DNA of 64,000 bases from Syncephalis fuscata (lineage: Eukaryota; Zoopagomycota; Zoopagomycetes; Zoopagales; Piptocephalidaceae). A model generated the notes under the pieces. That model did no database searches and had not been told where the DNA came from. It saw only the letters and a list, made by a program, of their open reading frames with translations. This document shows, piece after piece, positions 1 to 10,851 of the stretch; the stretch's first letter is position 1, and every line of letters begins with the position of its first letter. A program made the translations under genes and the position numbers. The stretch spans positions 108,966 through 172,965 of the forward strand of contig JAHLTZ010000043.1 of NCBI GenBank assembly GCA_025786725.1. The letters run 5' to 3'.

Positions 1-1989
1 ATATTACTAAAATACAGTCTCATATTTGAGTTATATTTTTGTGTAATAAAAGTTTTGACCTTTGCGTCAGATTCATGAATAACGCTGTATATGTAGTGGA
101 AACAATCAATTACGACTTGGGACTCATCGTTGTGTTTTACACCTAATGAACCACTAGAATCATAATAGCTACGCACACTTATATAAACTTACACTGATAT
201 TAAGCTCATAATGTCATCCTAATTGTTTTGCAAGTAAAACACCTGATTTATAGACTGATTAACATTATTTATAATTGTATTTAAACTCCATACCGCGTCT
301 TAATTGATTAAGCATATTTTCAAAATCGTGAGGAGTTTCTATAGCTACTGGTATTGCACTCGTATACTCAGTCATATAACAAATATGCTCTTGGCTTGCA
401 AAATATTTATCGATAAAGGCAGAATTAATAATACGAAAGATCGGCTTGTTTTGGTAATTTTGATACTTCGCATAAGCATCATGGCATAATATCGTGTTAC
501 TAATAATGTTATACTGTCAGTTATGTAGAATACCTAAAAAAAATAAAAAGTTCCTATTAAAGTGACCCAAACTTGATTGATCTTTTGTGCTATATTGATC
601 TTTGTGCGAACATAAAGGTTCAACAAATATGCCATATCCTTTACTTGGATCAAAAAAATCTCCAGAAGCGCGAAATATCTTATTAGAGTAGGTATTAATC
701 AAACTAATAATTTTTAAATGCTGATTATTGAATGATCCATTCATGTGCATAGAACTTCCATAAAATTTCCCTGTTTCTATTAATTATAATATGAGCAACT
801 TCAATCTTAATCAAAACTAATGTAACGTACTTGGATTAAAGCCAATCGGTTTATTTGCATTCATATTCGCATTCGTGAATGTTGCTTGTACATTTGAAAC
901 ATTTTGGATGTTCGATACGAGTAACAATGCAGTAACGAAAGTGGCAGCTGTAAATGCGTTGTGAAAAATCATTGCAATATTTTATAACTTGTCTAAAAAC
1001 AAAAACTTGGTTTGAAAAAATGTTTGTAAAAGAGCGTTGAAATAATATAGGTCAAATGACAACGTTATCCGAAAGGGAAAAATAGAGAATAAAGAATAGT
1101 TACTAAAGTTTGCATGTTGTTTTTATAGCAAACGTGGCCGTTATAATCGTTAGAGAATTATATTAATGTAATAAACATGGCAACTATATGATTATATTTA
1201 GCATGAGATTCGGATATAATTAGAGTTTCAGGCAATACAATAAGCCAATTGGCTTGAAATGGTATACTGGCATCACGAAAATTTTGAATTCTGAATTTAA
1301 AATACGGAGTTGTTTCATAGTTATGTGGCTATTGCTATATCTATAATGTAAATCTTATAGCCACTTGAATATATAGATAATTATAAGTATAATAAAAATA
1401 GTATTGTAAATAATATTTATATGCTTTATTGCTATTTTATCCATCAAATAACTTATATCATTGTCAAAGTTTGATAACCGCTCTATATAACAACAGTTTT
1501 CTTAGCAACTATAACTTATAATAAACTTATAGACAATTATTTATCTGTGTGTGTTTAAATGTATTGTTTGGTTGAGCAATATGCTTTTTAAGCTAATTAA
1601 AATTTTATTAATTTTGTAATATGCCAACTATAACAATATTGGTTAAAAACAATTAATAAGTTGTGTAAAGCATAAAAATAATTAATACGTGGTAGTAACA
1701 AATTACATGTGCAGCATATTGCCGGCATGTCCACCAAGATGTTTATATTCTCATTGTATTACAAATTTAAGTTTATATCTTATAAATGTAATACCTGTTA
1801 TAAAAGCCGTGCTTGTTTAAGTATTTTTGTAAAGAGCTATAGTCACACGCCATTAATCCTACGCCCAATAACTTACTAATTATGCAATTCATCTACGATA
1901 TTCTACTTACGCTTAATACTATCATATAATTATTTTTATTTTAGTTTATCTAATCTACGTATCACGACTCTTCGCTTTCTACCGTCAAC
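1..1989. other. AT-rich non-coding region upstream of fungalysin 1
   Basis: No convincing gene is visible. The short open frames at 304-489 and 517-750 have no recognisable domain, are AT-driven, and have no splice partners that I can find. The last 200 bases form the promoter and leader of the fungalysin gene that starts at 1990. Confidence 0.6.
1798..1834 (+). promoter_or_regulatory. TATA-containing promoter block shared with fungalysin 2
   Basis: The stretch begins TTATAAAAGCCGTGCTTG and lies about 190 bases before the start codon. Apart from one base it reappears at 7402-7438 on the other strand, upstream of the second fungalysin. A TATAAAAG core kept in both copies while surrounding sequence has diverged suggests the core promoter. 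A pyrimidine-rich stretch ending in TTTTAG at about 1935-1944, also in both copies, could be the acceptor of a 5' leader intron; this is inference. Confidence 0.5.
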
Positions 1990-3954
1990 ATGCATATCAA
2001 CCTACTTATTGCCTCGTTGATCCTGGCATCTGTTGGTGCCGTTTCATGTGACAACCAACGAGTTGAGGTTGACTCTATTATTCCCAAGATTAATGTCGCT
2101 TCTGCAGTTCGCGATTTGTCGCCTGATCTAAGCACATACAAGCCACCAGCGTCATTCGCACCTCAAAGTGCACAAGAAGCTGCACTTGAATTTATTCGTT
2201 CCCAGCTCCACATCAAGAATGGCGAATTTATTTTGACCAACTCGCACAAGTCCGAGACCAGCGGTACCACTCATGTCTATCTTCAGCAAACCATCAAAGA
2301 CATTAACGTTTCGAATGGTGTTGTGGGTATTCACGTCGACAAAGCAAACAAGATCATTGCCTATGACGACAGTTTCTTCAAGACCAACAAAGCTAATCAG
2401 TTTGTAGCTAAACCACTCAAAACATGGGATGGCCAGACTACCGGATTTGTTTCTCCCATTGATGCATTGAGTAAACTTGCCACACACATCAAACAGCAAT
2501 TCGATGCCAGCAAGGTCCAAACTGTACCACAAGCTAAATCTGCAGGTAGTGGCCAGTCATATCTGCTCGAGAATGTTGACTTTGCCACGTCTCCAGTAAA
2601 AGTGTCACAATCATACATCCAAACAAGTGCCAATGAAGTGGAACCCGCTTGGGAGTTTATGATCAAGATGCCGCTTAACAATTTCTTAGTCCATGTATCG
2701 GCAGATGGCACCAAAATACTTGCATTGAAGGATTTAATGTCTTTTGCCAGTTACAATGTTGTTAAAATTGACAACAACAATCCTATCGACACGCCACGCC
2801 AAATTGTCACGGATCCAGCCGACAAGATTGCATCACCAAATGGCTGGCACACACAGGGAAGCAAAAGATTTACCACTACAGTTGGTAACAATGTATTTGC
2901 TCAGGCCAACTATAATATTAAAAACGCAAAAGGTGATCGCATTGATGATAATGAAGATAGCTGGAAAAACAGTACTCGTCCAGATGGTGGAAAAAATCTA
3001 AAGTTTGATTTTCCGTACGATCCTAAAAAAGCGCCAAAAGACAATGCCAACGCAGCTGTTACCAACCTGTTCTACGTTGCTAACAGTATACATGATATTT
3101 TCTACAAGTATGGTTTCAATGAAGCTGCTGGCAACTTCCAAGAAGACAACGGCAACAAAGGTGGCAAGGGCGGTGACGCTGTAGCTGCTCAAGCGTTGCA
3201 AGGCTACGATTCTCCAGGCTTCCGTGGCAATGCATTTTTTACAGAATCGGTTGATGGTGAACGACCAACAATGGCAATGTTTGGCTTTGACGAGATAAAA
3301 CCAGGCCGCGACGGGGATTTCGAAAATGATATTATTTCGCATGAATATGGCCATGGCATATCTGGTCGACTAACCGGTGGCAGTGGGAAATCCGACTGTT
3401 TGTCAGATACCGAAGCCAGAGGCATGAGCGAAGGTTGGAGTGACTTCTTTGCTTATTGGCTTGAGATGAAAGCATTTGATAAATCTACTAAAAATGTTGA
3501 AATGGGAAAATACGTCGCTGGCCAAAATATTCGTAGTCATCCATATTCAACTAACATGGCTACAAATCCACGGTCATTTTATGATTTAAGCAAAGACGAA
3601 TGGAGTCTTGGTGTATATGATTTTGGTGAAGTTTGGGCCACAATGCTATACGAAGTTTACTGGAATCTTGCTAATAAGCTTGGATTTCAAGCAAACATAT
3701 ACTCCCCCGACATTACAAAAGGCAACACTCTTTTACTTCAAATTGTCATTGATGGCCTAAAATTACAACCATGTAATCCAACTTTTGTTCAAGCTCGAAA
3801 TGCCATCATTCAAGCCGAAAAGCAATTAACCGGTGGTAAGCATGCCTGCGAAATCTGGCGTGGATTTGCCAAACGAGGTCTTGGTTATAATGCTAGCACT
3901 AAGAAGGGTATTAGATATCCGGATATTAATTTACCAAAAAACTGTAAGCCATAG
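1990..3954 (+). CDS. Extracellular metalloproteinase, peptidase family M36 (fungalysin), copy 1
   Basis: A single-exon gene of 654 residues, the usual length of a fungalysin preproprotein. Residues 1-20 form a signal peptide ending near VGAVSC. An FTP-type propeptide follows (about 50-260), then the catalytic domain. The zinc site is HEYGH (451-455), with the downstream glutamate ligand in EGWSDF (481). Fungalysins are secreted zinc endopeptidases that degrade matrix proteins such as elastin, keratin and collagen, and are common in animal- and arthropod-associated fungi. The start is set by the signal peptide and by identity with the second copy, including the 32 bases before the ATG. It faces a near-identical gene on the opposite strand 1.3 kb away. 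No shift or stop interrupts it. The family call is firm; the substrate is unknown. Confidence 0.95.
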   Translation: MHINLLIASLILASVGAVSCDNQRVEVDSIIPKINVASAVRDLSPDLSTYKPPASFAPQSAQEAALEFIRSQLHIKNGEFILTNSHKSETSGTTHVYLQQTIKDINVSNGVVGIHVDKANKIIAYDDSFFKTNKANQFVAKPLKTWDGQTTGFVSPIDALSKLATHIKQQFDASKVQTVPQAKSAGSGQSYLLENVDFATSPVKVSQSYIQTSANEVEPAWEFMIKMPLNNFLVHVSADGTKILALKDLMSFASYNVVKIDNNNPIDTPRQIVTDPADKIASPNGWHTQGSKRFTTTVGNNVFAQANYNIKNAKGDRIDDNEDSWKNSTRPDGGKNLKFDFPYDPKKAPKDNANAAVTNLFYVANSIHDIFYKYGFNEAAGNFQEDNGNKGGKGGDAVAAQALQGYDSPGFRGNAFFTESVDGERPTMAMFGFDEIKPGRDGDFENDIISHEYGHGISGRLTGGSGKSDCLSDTEARGMSEGWSDFFAYWLEMKAFDKSTKNVEMGKYVAGQNIRSHPYSTNMATNPRSFYDLSKDEWSLGVYDFGEVWATMLYEVYWNLANKLGFQANIYSPDITKGNTLLLQIVIDGLKLQPCNPTFVQARNAIIQAEKQLTGGKHACEIWRGFAKRGLGYNASTKKGIRYPDINLPKNCKP

Positions 3955-5263
3955 GTATATAAGGGCACATTAATAAATAAATATAGCGTTGAACTAAAAA
4001 TAAATCAGTGTTTTAATATTGCTAAAATATAAGCTAGATAGTTATAAATACTGTATTCGAGTGCTTTGAACCTATTACATCACTATCTCGTAAAAAAAAG
4101 CGTTAATTCTTACTAGCGGTCACCAGAGGCGTGCTCAAGTATTCCTACATGGTTTATGCCAACGGATAAACATTTTGAAGGGCTGTATGTCTAGTTTATT
4201 TTTTATCTATAACAAATGGCATTAGTTTTCTACTGTATACGTTATTTAGTTTGTAGTGTACTATTAGATATATTACACTTCTTGTATTGATAGTCAAAGA
4301 TATTTTTTGCAAATATTAATAAACTATTAAAGAGAATATGCGCAGTGTTGAATTATATTAAATCAGCACTAAATATTTGGATACAACTTAAATAATAAAA
4401 TACCTAAAAACAATAGACACTCATACAAAAGTGGTAGAACACACTAATGTTTATTTTATAAGAATGAAGTTTTTATATTAGAGAATGTTTATTAATAACA
4501 TTCATTATAATATCTGTCATAACTTTGACATTGACATTAGTATCATCATCGGACCAAGAGTTTTTATTAGTATTATATTATAATTAGTTATATTTAATAC
4601 AATTGCATCTAAACTGTTCATTTTAATAATAATATTAGTAGTTTATTTAATTAATCTATTATTTATCTCTGCTGATGTTATTTTACTAATAAATCATATT
4701 CTTTTAGTTTTAAAAGTAAAAATGAAATAAAAACTAGCAAATTTATTAGTACAATAGCAGGAGCAGGAATCAATAAAATAATTGATCCAATAAACCACTA
4801 ATCTTACTGTTAAATTAAATGGCGTAAATGTAGTTGTATTAAATATACTCAATTGTAGTTTATTAATATTTGCAAGGAAAGTTTTATTTCTGACTAACTA
4901 CCAAAAAAGTACATTACATCTAATAGTATGGCACAAACTAAATAATGTATGTAGCAGAAAATCAGTGGCATGTGTTACAGTTAACAAATAAATTAAATGG
5001 ACAGTCGGCCATCATGTCTATTTGCTGTCATAAAGCATCCTGAAACGATAATTGAGCGATCTTTAATGATCATCAGTAAAGATTGACGCGATATCTACAA
5101 AGTGATTATTGATATGCTAAATTTAAAATACTCAAATACAGCATTTGCAACTAATTAGCTTAGATCTTTGTTTAATAATATAAAAGCAGATTTTAGGAAT
5201 GTTAAAATGTTGATTTATTTCTAGTTCAACACTCTATTCGTGTATTACTATGCGATTGTATGT
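3955..5263. other. Spacer between convergent fungalysin genes
   Basis: About 1.3 kb of very AT-rich sequence between two stop codons. It should contain both 3' UTRs (AATAAA-like signals occur near 3971 and on the opposite strand near 5210). I see no gene, RNA or mobile-element signature. Confidence 0.6.
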
Positions 5264-7228
5264 CTACGGCTTACAAGTGGGTGGTAAGCTGGTGTTTGCT
5301 ACTCTAATACTACCCCTACTATTAGCACCATGACCAAGACCTCGTTTGGCAAATCCACGCCAGATTTCGCAGGCGTGCTTACCACCGGTTAATTGCTTTT
5401 CGGCTTGAATGATGGCATCTCGGGCTTGAACAAAAGTTGGATTACATGGTTGTAATTTTAGGCCATCAATGACAATTTGAAGTAAAAGAGTGTTGCCTTT
5501 TGTAATGTCGGGGGAGTATATGTTTGTTTGAAATCCAAGCTTATTAACAAGATTCCAGTAAACTTCGTATAGCATTGTGGCCCAAACTTCGCCAAAATCA
5601 TACGCATCAAACTTTTGTCCAACTTTAGTTAAATCATTAAATGATTTTGGATTTACAGTCGTGCTAGTTGAGTATGGACGGCTACGAATATTTTGACCAG
5701 CAACGTGTTTGCCCATTTCAACATTTTTAGTAGATTTATCAGATGCTTTCATCTCAAGCCAATAAGCAAAGAAGTCACTCCAACCTTCGCCCATGCCTTT
5801 AGCTTCGGCGTCTGATAAGCAGCCGGACTTTCCACTGCCACCGGTTAGTCGGCCAGATATGCCATGGCCATATTCATGCGAAATAATATCATTTTCGAAA
5901 TCCCCGTCGCGGCCTGGTTTTATCTCGTCAAAGCCAAACATTGCCATTGTTGGTCGTTCACCATCAACCGATTCTGTAAAAAATGCATTGCCACGGAAGC
6001 CTGGAGAATCGTAGCCTTGCAACGCTTGAGCAGCTACAGCGTCACCGCCCTTGCCACCTTTGTTGCCGTTGTCTTCTTGGAAGTTGCCAGCAGCTTCATT
6101 GAAACCATACTTGTAGAAAATATCATGTATACTGTTAGCAACGTAGAACAGGTTGGTAACAGCTGCGTTGGCATTATCTTTTGGTGCTTTTTTAGGATCG
6201 TATGGAAAGTTAAAATTTAGACTACTTCCGCCATCTGGACGGGGGTTGTTTTTCCAATTAGCTTCATTATCATCATAGTGCTCTTTTCTTGCGCTTCTAA
6301 CATTGTAGTTGGCCTGAGCAAATACATTGTTACCAACTGTAGTGGTAAATCTTTTGCTTCCCTGTGTGTGCCAGCCATTTGGTGATGCAATCTTGTCGGC
6401 TGGATCCGTGACAATTTGGCGTGGTGTGTCGATAGGATTGTTGTTGCCAATTTTAACAACATTGTAACTGGCAAAAGACATTAAATCCTTCAATGCAAGT
6501 ATTTTGGTGCCATCTGCCGATACATGGACTAAGAAATTGTTAAGCGGCATCTTGATCATAAACTCCCAAGCGGGTTCCACTTCATTGGCACTTGTTTGGA
6601 TGTATGATTGTGACACTTTTACTGGAGACGTGGCAAAGTCAACATTCTCGAGCAGATATGACTGGCCACTACCTGCAGATTTAGCTTGTGGTACAGTTTG
6701 GACCTTGCTGGCATCGAATTGCTGTTTGATGTGTGTGGCAAGTTTACTCAATGCATCAATGGGAGAAACAAATCCGGTAGTCTGGCCATCCCATGTTTTG
6801 AGTGGTTTAGCTACAAACTGATTAGCTTTGTTGGTCTTGAAGAAACTGTCGTCATAGGCAATGATCTTGTTTGCTTTGTCGACGTGAATACCCACAACAC
6901 CATTCGAAACGTTAATGTCTTTGATGGTTTGCTGAAGATAGACATGAGTGGTACCGCTGGTCTCGGACTTGTGCGAGTTGGTCAAAATAAATTCGCCATT
7001 CTTGATGTGGAGCTGGGAACGAATAAATTCAAGTGCAGCTTCTTGTGCACTTTGAGGTGCGAATGACGCTGGTGGCTTGTATGTGCTTAGATCAGGCGAC
7101 AAATCGCGAACTGCAGAAGCGACGTTAATCTTGGGAATAATAGAGTCAACCTCAACTCGTTGGTTGTCACATGAAACGGCACCAACAGATGCCAGGATCA
7201 ACGAGGCAATAAGTAGGTTGATATGCAT
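5264..7228 (-). CDS. Extracellular metalloproteinase, peptidase family M36 (fungalysin), copy 2
   Basis: Also 654 residues in one exon, with the same signal peptide, propeptide, HEYGH zinc site (451-455) and EGWSDF glutamate. Residues 1-309 match copy 1 except at position 261 (Gly for Asp). Residues 310-340 are strongly diverged; 341-468 are identical again; 469-560 and the last 20 residues differ at many sites. The catalytic core is therefore homogenised while surface segments vary, which suggests gene conversion plus retained or selected divergence. It is secreted, with the same predicted activity as copy 1 but possibly altered specificity or antigenicity (inference). No break in the frame. 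Confidence 0.95.
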   Translation of the reverse strand: MHINLLIASLILASVGAVSCDNQRVEVDSIIPKINVASAVRDLSPDLSTYKPPASFAPQSAQEAALEFIRSQLHIKNGEFILTNSHKSETSGTTHVYLQQTIKDINVSNGVVGIHVDKANKIIAYDDSFFKTNKANQFVAKPLKTWDGQTTGFVSPIDALSKLATHIKQQFDASKVQTVPQAKSAGSGQSYLLENVDFATSPVKVSQSYIQTSANEVEPAWEFMIKMPLNNFLVHVSADGTKILALKDLMSFASYNVVKIGNNNPIDTPRQIVTDPADKIASPNGWHTQGSKRFTTTVGNNVFAQANYNVRSARKEHYDDNEANWKNNPRPDGGSSLNFNFPYDPKKAPKDNANAAVTNLFYVANSIHDIFYKYGFNEAAGNFQEDNGNKGGKGGDAVAAQALQGYDSPGFRGNAFFTESVDGERPTMAMFGFDEIKPGRDGDFENDIISHEYGHGISGRLTGGSGKSGCLSDAEAKGMGEGWSDFFAYWLEMKASDKSTKNVEMGKHVAGQNIRSRPYSTSTTVNPKSFNDLTKVGQKFDAYDFGEVWATMLYEVYWNLVNKLGFQTNIYSPDITKGNTLLLQIVIDGLKLQPCNPTFVQARDAIIQAEKQLTGGKHACEIWRGFAKRGLGHGANSRGSIRVANTSLPPTCKP

Positions 7229-7401
7229 GTTGACGGTAGAAAGCGAAGAGTCGTGATACGTAGATTGATCAACTAAAATAAAGACTGCTTAAAACCAACC
7301 AGTGGATTTCAAAAACAGCGTAATCGTAAGTTGGGTTGTTGTAAGTGGATCACGTAGTTGTTAAGATGTTGAACGTAAAATTTATGGTGTATAGTTATAA
7401 T

Positions 7402-7438
7402 GCTTTACAAAAATACTTCAACAAGCACGGCTTTTATA
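7402..7438 (-). promoter_or_regulatory. TATA-containing promoter block of fungalysin 2
   Basis: Counterpart of the block at 1798-1834. It reads TTATAAAAGCCGTGCTTG on the minus strand and lies about 200 bases before the start codon. Sequence between this block and the last 50 bases of leader is not clearly conserved, so the block seems to have been retained selectively or the duplication is patchy. Confidence 0.5.
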
Positions 7439-7820
7439 ATGAACGCCGTATCTGTGCAATGAAATCTGAGCTTGTAAAACAGTAGAACATAGTCACATAC
7501 TACCGATGGGTTGACACTGGATATCCAGTATAACCAATTGTTGGCTTGTAACAAGTACCCCTATACTATACACAATTTACTAGTGTTAGCTAGGTCATAC
7601 CTCAGAATATGTGTATTAAATTAGTAAGGCCTTGAATTAGACGGTTTCACAGCAAGTGCTTTATACGGTACAATAGAATATTTGATATTTTTCATTCCTT
7701 GTTTAGCATCTGAGACATACAAATGAACAAATAAAAATAGAAATTCAGTTATGAATACCATGGTATTTAATTTTTTAAAAACTTGGGCCCAATTGAATGT
7801 TTCGGCATTTCAAAATTCCT

Positions 7821-7930
7821 TATTGTGAGTACTTTGAGATTTTTTATTGCAAGCACTCTATGGTTCTTTATCACAAGCACTTTGAGATTTTTTTTATCGC
7901 AAGCACCCTAAAGTTTTTTATCACAATTGC
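7821..7930. repeat. Degenerate tandem repeat, unit about 24-26 bases
   Basis: Four and a half units, each starting TATTG or TATC, followed by a CAAGCACT-like core and then a run of T. The cores differ (GAGTACTTTG, AAGCACTCTA, AAGCACTTTG, AAGCACCCTA). No coding potential is apparent. Confidence 0.7.
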
Positions 7931-9470
7931 CACCAGTAAATATTCAATTATACTAGTAATATAGGCCTGAAATGAAACTTGACGTAGAAGCCTATAGCAG
8001 ATTTAATGACAAACTGCTTGAAATTTCAAAACACTTTTTAGCAAACGATTGTCTTTAACAATCAGCTACTCCATATTTGAATAAGCGACAAACTACCGGA
8101 CAGTTTTGAATTCAAACCTGGTTTATCTATACCAAGACTTACACAACTAAATTAGTAATGATTTTTGAGTTGTGGGCACAATGACATTATTATTTACAGT
8201 TGCATATTGCATAGTTAAAATGCATATTAAAGTTGATATTTCATGTGCACTAAAAGTACAAATGGCACTTTTTAAAATTGATACATGTATTTTAACTAAA
8301 ACAATTCTGACAATTAAGCTAGCAAATTAGAATAAGAATAAAACAACGGTTTACGTTACTATTTGATGTACCAAGATACATATAAGTATATGTTATAATA
8401 AATTCACAGATGAGTGTCGATCAGTGTATATGTACATAAACCAGTCGATCACTCAGAGTGCTTGTTAAACTAATTAGATTTGCTGAATTGTAACACGAAA
8501 AGTACAACACTACAAAGAATGTTTACAATTTTACTAGCTAACTAATCTAATGGTTGTAGCACTGTGACCATCACTATGGGCTTGACTTGAAGTAGGCCGT
8601 GTTTTACTTAATACTATGCCGATCTGCTTTTCTATTGATATGGGCAATGCAATAATCAAGTATAATTTTTCATTCAAACCCATTTTAATATCTGCTATAA
8701 AATACCACTAGTAATTATACTGATGCTGGATATTCAGTGGTATACTATAACTCAAAGTAGCTTCTTTAGTATTATGTTTCATATTTTTACTAACATAAAG
8801 TAAGATAATTTGATTTTTGTGCTATAATCTTTAAGTTATTATGCATTTCCGTCATGAGCTATCGTACTGCTGCAGCTGCTGTGACATTATATATGCAAGG
8901 ATAGTCTATGATTATTCGAATCACTGCAATATACAGCAGCAACCATTACAGGCATTCTTTATTTACATATGCGTACATTATATCCGATAACCAAGCAGCT
9001 GAATGCCACACACACAAATGATTTATTTTGCTGAATTTACTTGTAATAGTACAAGCTTGTATTTTAGTATCAATTGTTGTTATAATACATTACCGTTAGA
9101 TATTAAATGGTAAGTGCAGCCATATCTAATACATTCAGTTTATTTAATGCATCACACCAATCAGAACATCATTGCAATGCAATAATATATTGAAGCTATA
9201 CTATGTCTAGTTATATTATGTATGCTATGTGTTTTCATATGAATACTACGCGTGTAACTATGAAAATATGTATTATAAATTTATTATTATGTTCATAAAT
9301 TTATAGCAACTATGCTATATTTCTTACAACTTGGACGAATGCAATTGACATTGTTTTGCATAGTTACTGTGAGAAAAGTTAGACAGTTTATTACTATTGC
9401 CTTTTGGAATTGGCAGATTGTGTGCGCGTAGATATACTAAGAATTGCTATGTTTGCACCAGACTGACTAT

Positions 9471-9958
9471 TTCTGAATAAAAATGTGTTAGCCATACCAT
9501 GCATTAAAGCGTTTTCCTAATACTTACAATTGTCGCATTCCTTGTGACCATTGTCTCTGTTGAGTCGGCAAGAACCATTCCTGCATTGATCGGAGCTATA
9601 GCATCTTTCGCCTCTGCCAAGATCATATCTATCATTTTTGTTATTATGATAGCACCTTTGGTCCATGTCCCTTTTGTTTCTAAAGCTATCGAAATCATTG
9701 CATATATTTTCCATATGTCGACTCCTTGAACGACTGTTTCCTCTGCATTTTTTTCCCAAGCTATCCCAACCACCGTTATCTTCTACAGTGTGGCATTCAT
9801 CGGGCATATCTATTATAAAACAGACGCTAGGTTAAGTCCTGAACAATAATGCTATTATTATAAACCATCTTACTGTTATTTTTTGCCTCTGCTACCGAAT
9901 ATACACTTGCGAGGGTACCGATAACGATGGTGGCAACGAATAGGTTGTTAAAATGCAT
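9471..9958 (-). CDS. Small secreted cysteine-rich protein
   Basis: Three exons: 9809-9528 lies between 9958-9874 and a two-base end at 9472-9471. Exon 1 encodes a clear signal peptide (MHFNNLFVATIVIGTLASV, then YSVAEA). The mature part is rich in Cys, Asn, Asp and Arg. After the second intron (donor GTAAGT, branch CTAAC, acceptor TTCAG) the T ending exon 2 joins AA to make TAA, giving about 122 residues with 8 cysteines, an even number suited to four disulfides. If that intron were retained, translation would instead run two codons past the splice site to a TAG at 9517-9519 and add a ninth cysteine. I do not recognise the family. It sits between secreted proteases and a secreted ceramidase, so an effector- or toxin-inhibitor-like extracellular role is possible but unproven. 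Confidence 0.65.
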
Positions 9959-10851
9959 TTTGTTGTTGCTGGTATTATAGCTTGAAAATAGTGAGTGCCG
10001 GCCCAAATATTATAGTATTGCTGATTAAGGAGCTACTGGAGTAAAGATTAAAATTCAAATGGTAGATAGATGTGCTGCTGACGATGCCTGTGATGTTGAA
10101 TGTCGAGTAAAAATATGCAAACTATTGCGCTGTTTAAATAGCAACGATTTGGCGTTTTCAGTCTGTTAGCTTTGCCGATTTGTTGCAAAAAACAGCAATC
10201 AATTACAAGAATAGCATAGTTACAGGTATTTGCTGTGCCATTTCAAGCTTTGCATATTTACTAATACTGTATAACCTGTTTGCCTTGACACAAGCAACCA
10301 GGCAATTACGAGTTGAATTTCAAAAAAATACTAATTTATTCTAGTGTTGTTAGTTCGTTACTGGTCAAATATGAAACTGGTTCGCAGCTACATTGAAACA
10401 ACCAGTTTAAACCGGCGTGACTGTCAAAACTTGTTGCAATATTTCTATTTTTACTAACAAAAGCTATATTTAGAAATTCTAGAAACCTTTATTGTCAAGT
10501 TCAGTACTCCAAGCCGCCTATGCAATTCAATGAGTAAATACCAAGACATTACTCATTCGCTTTGGTACGAAATAGCTACAGTGCATTGTATGAATTAAAT
10601 TATAGTAAAATAACAAATAAACTAGCAGTTGATATTGATGTCAGTTACATTAATTTATTGTCGATATAGCATCATTTATATCTATTGAATTTAAATCAAA
10701 AATAATAACGCAAAATATAATATTAACATTCTGATATAAAAATACTTATACGTAATGTGCCAAAGTAAATTACAATCAATACACACAATCGCAATTAGAA
10801 ATGTTTTAATTTAAATAATTGACTATTTATTTCATTTTACTCAATAAAATG
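9959..10851. other. Intergenic region
   Basis: About 0.9 kb holding the promoter of the cysteine-rich protein gene and the 3' flank of the ceramidase gene. No gene seen. Confidence 0.5.

Larger units (their letters stand above)
1936..7282. repeat. Inverted duplication (palindrome) carrying the two fungalysin genes
   Basis: Arms run from about 1936 to 3954 and, on the opposite strand, from about 5264 to 7282. The arms include about 50 bases of leader before each ATG plus the coding sequence. The 1.3 kb spacer between the stop codons is not obviously repeated. Arm identity is patchy: long identical blocks alternate with diverged islands, as expected from gene conversion between inverted copies. 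Confidence 0.85.
7229..9470. other. Non-coding region upstream of fungalysin 2
   Basis: About 2.2 kb without a supportable gene. It holds the promoter block at 7402-7438 and a short tandem repeat at 7821-7930. The rest is unique AT-rich sequence. Confidence 0.6.

Noticed and set aside
304-750. Short open frames near the left end (both strands)
   Set aside because: AT-driven composition, no domain, no signal peptide and no splice partners.
2152-2714. Antisense open frames inside the fungalysin genes (also 2998-3425, and their mirror images at 5793-7066)
   Set aside because: They mirror the constrained coding strand and occur identically in both copies only because the genes do.
9504-9773. 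Alternative open frame (MVGIAWEKNAEE) overlapping the cysteine-rich protein
   Set aside because: It lacks a signal peptide and proper splice phase. The other frame joins an upstream signal-peptide exon and gives regular cysteines.
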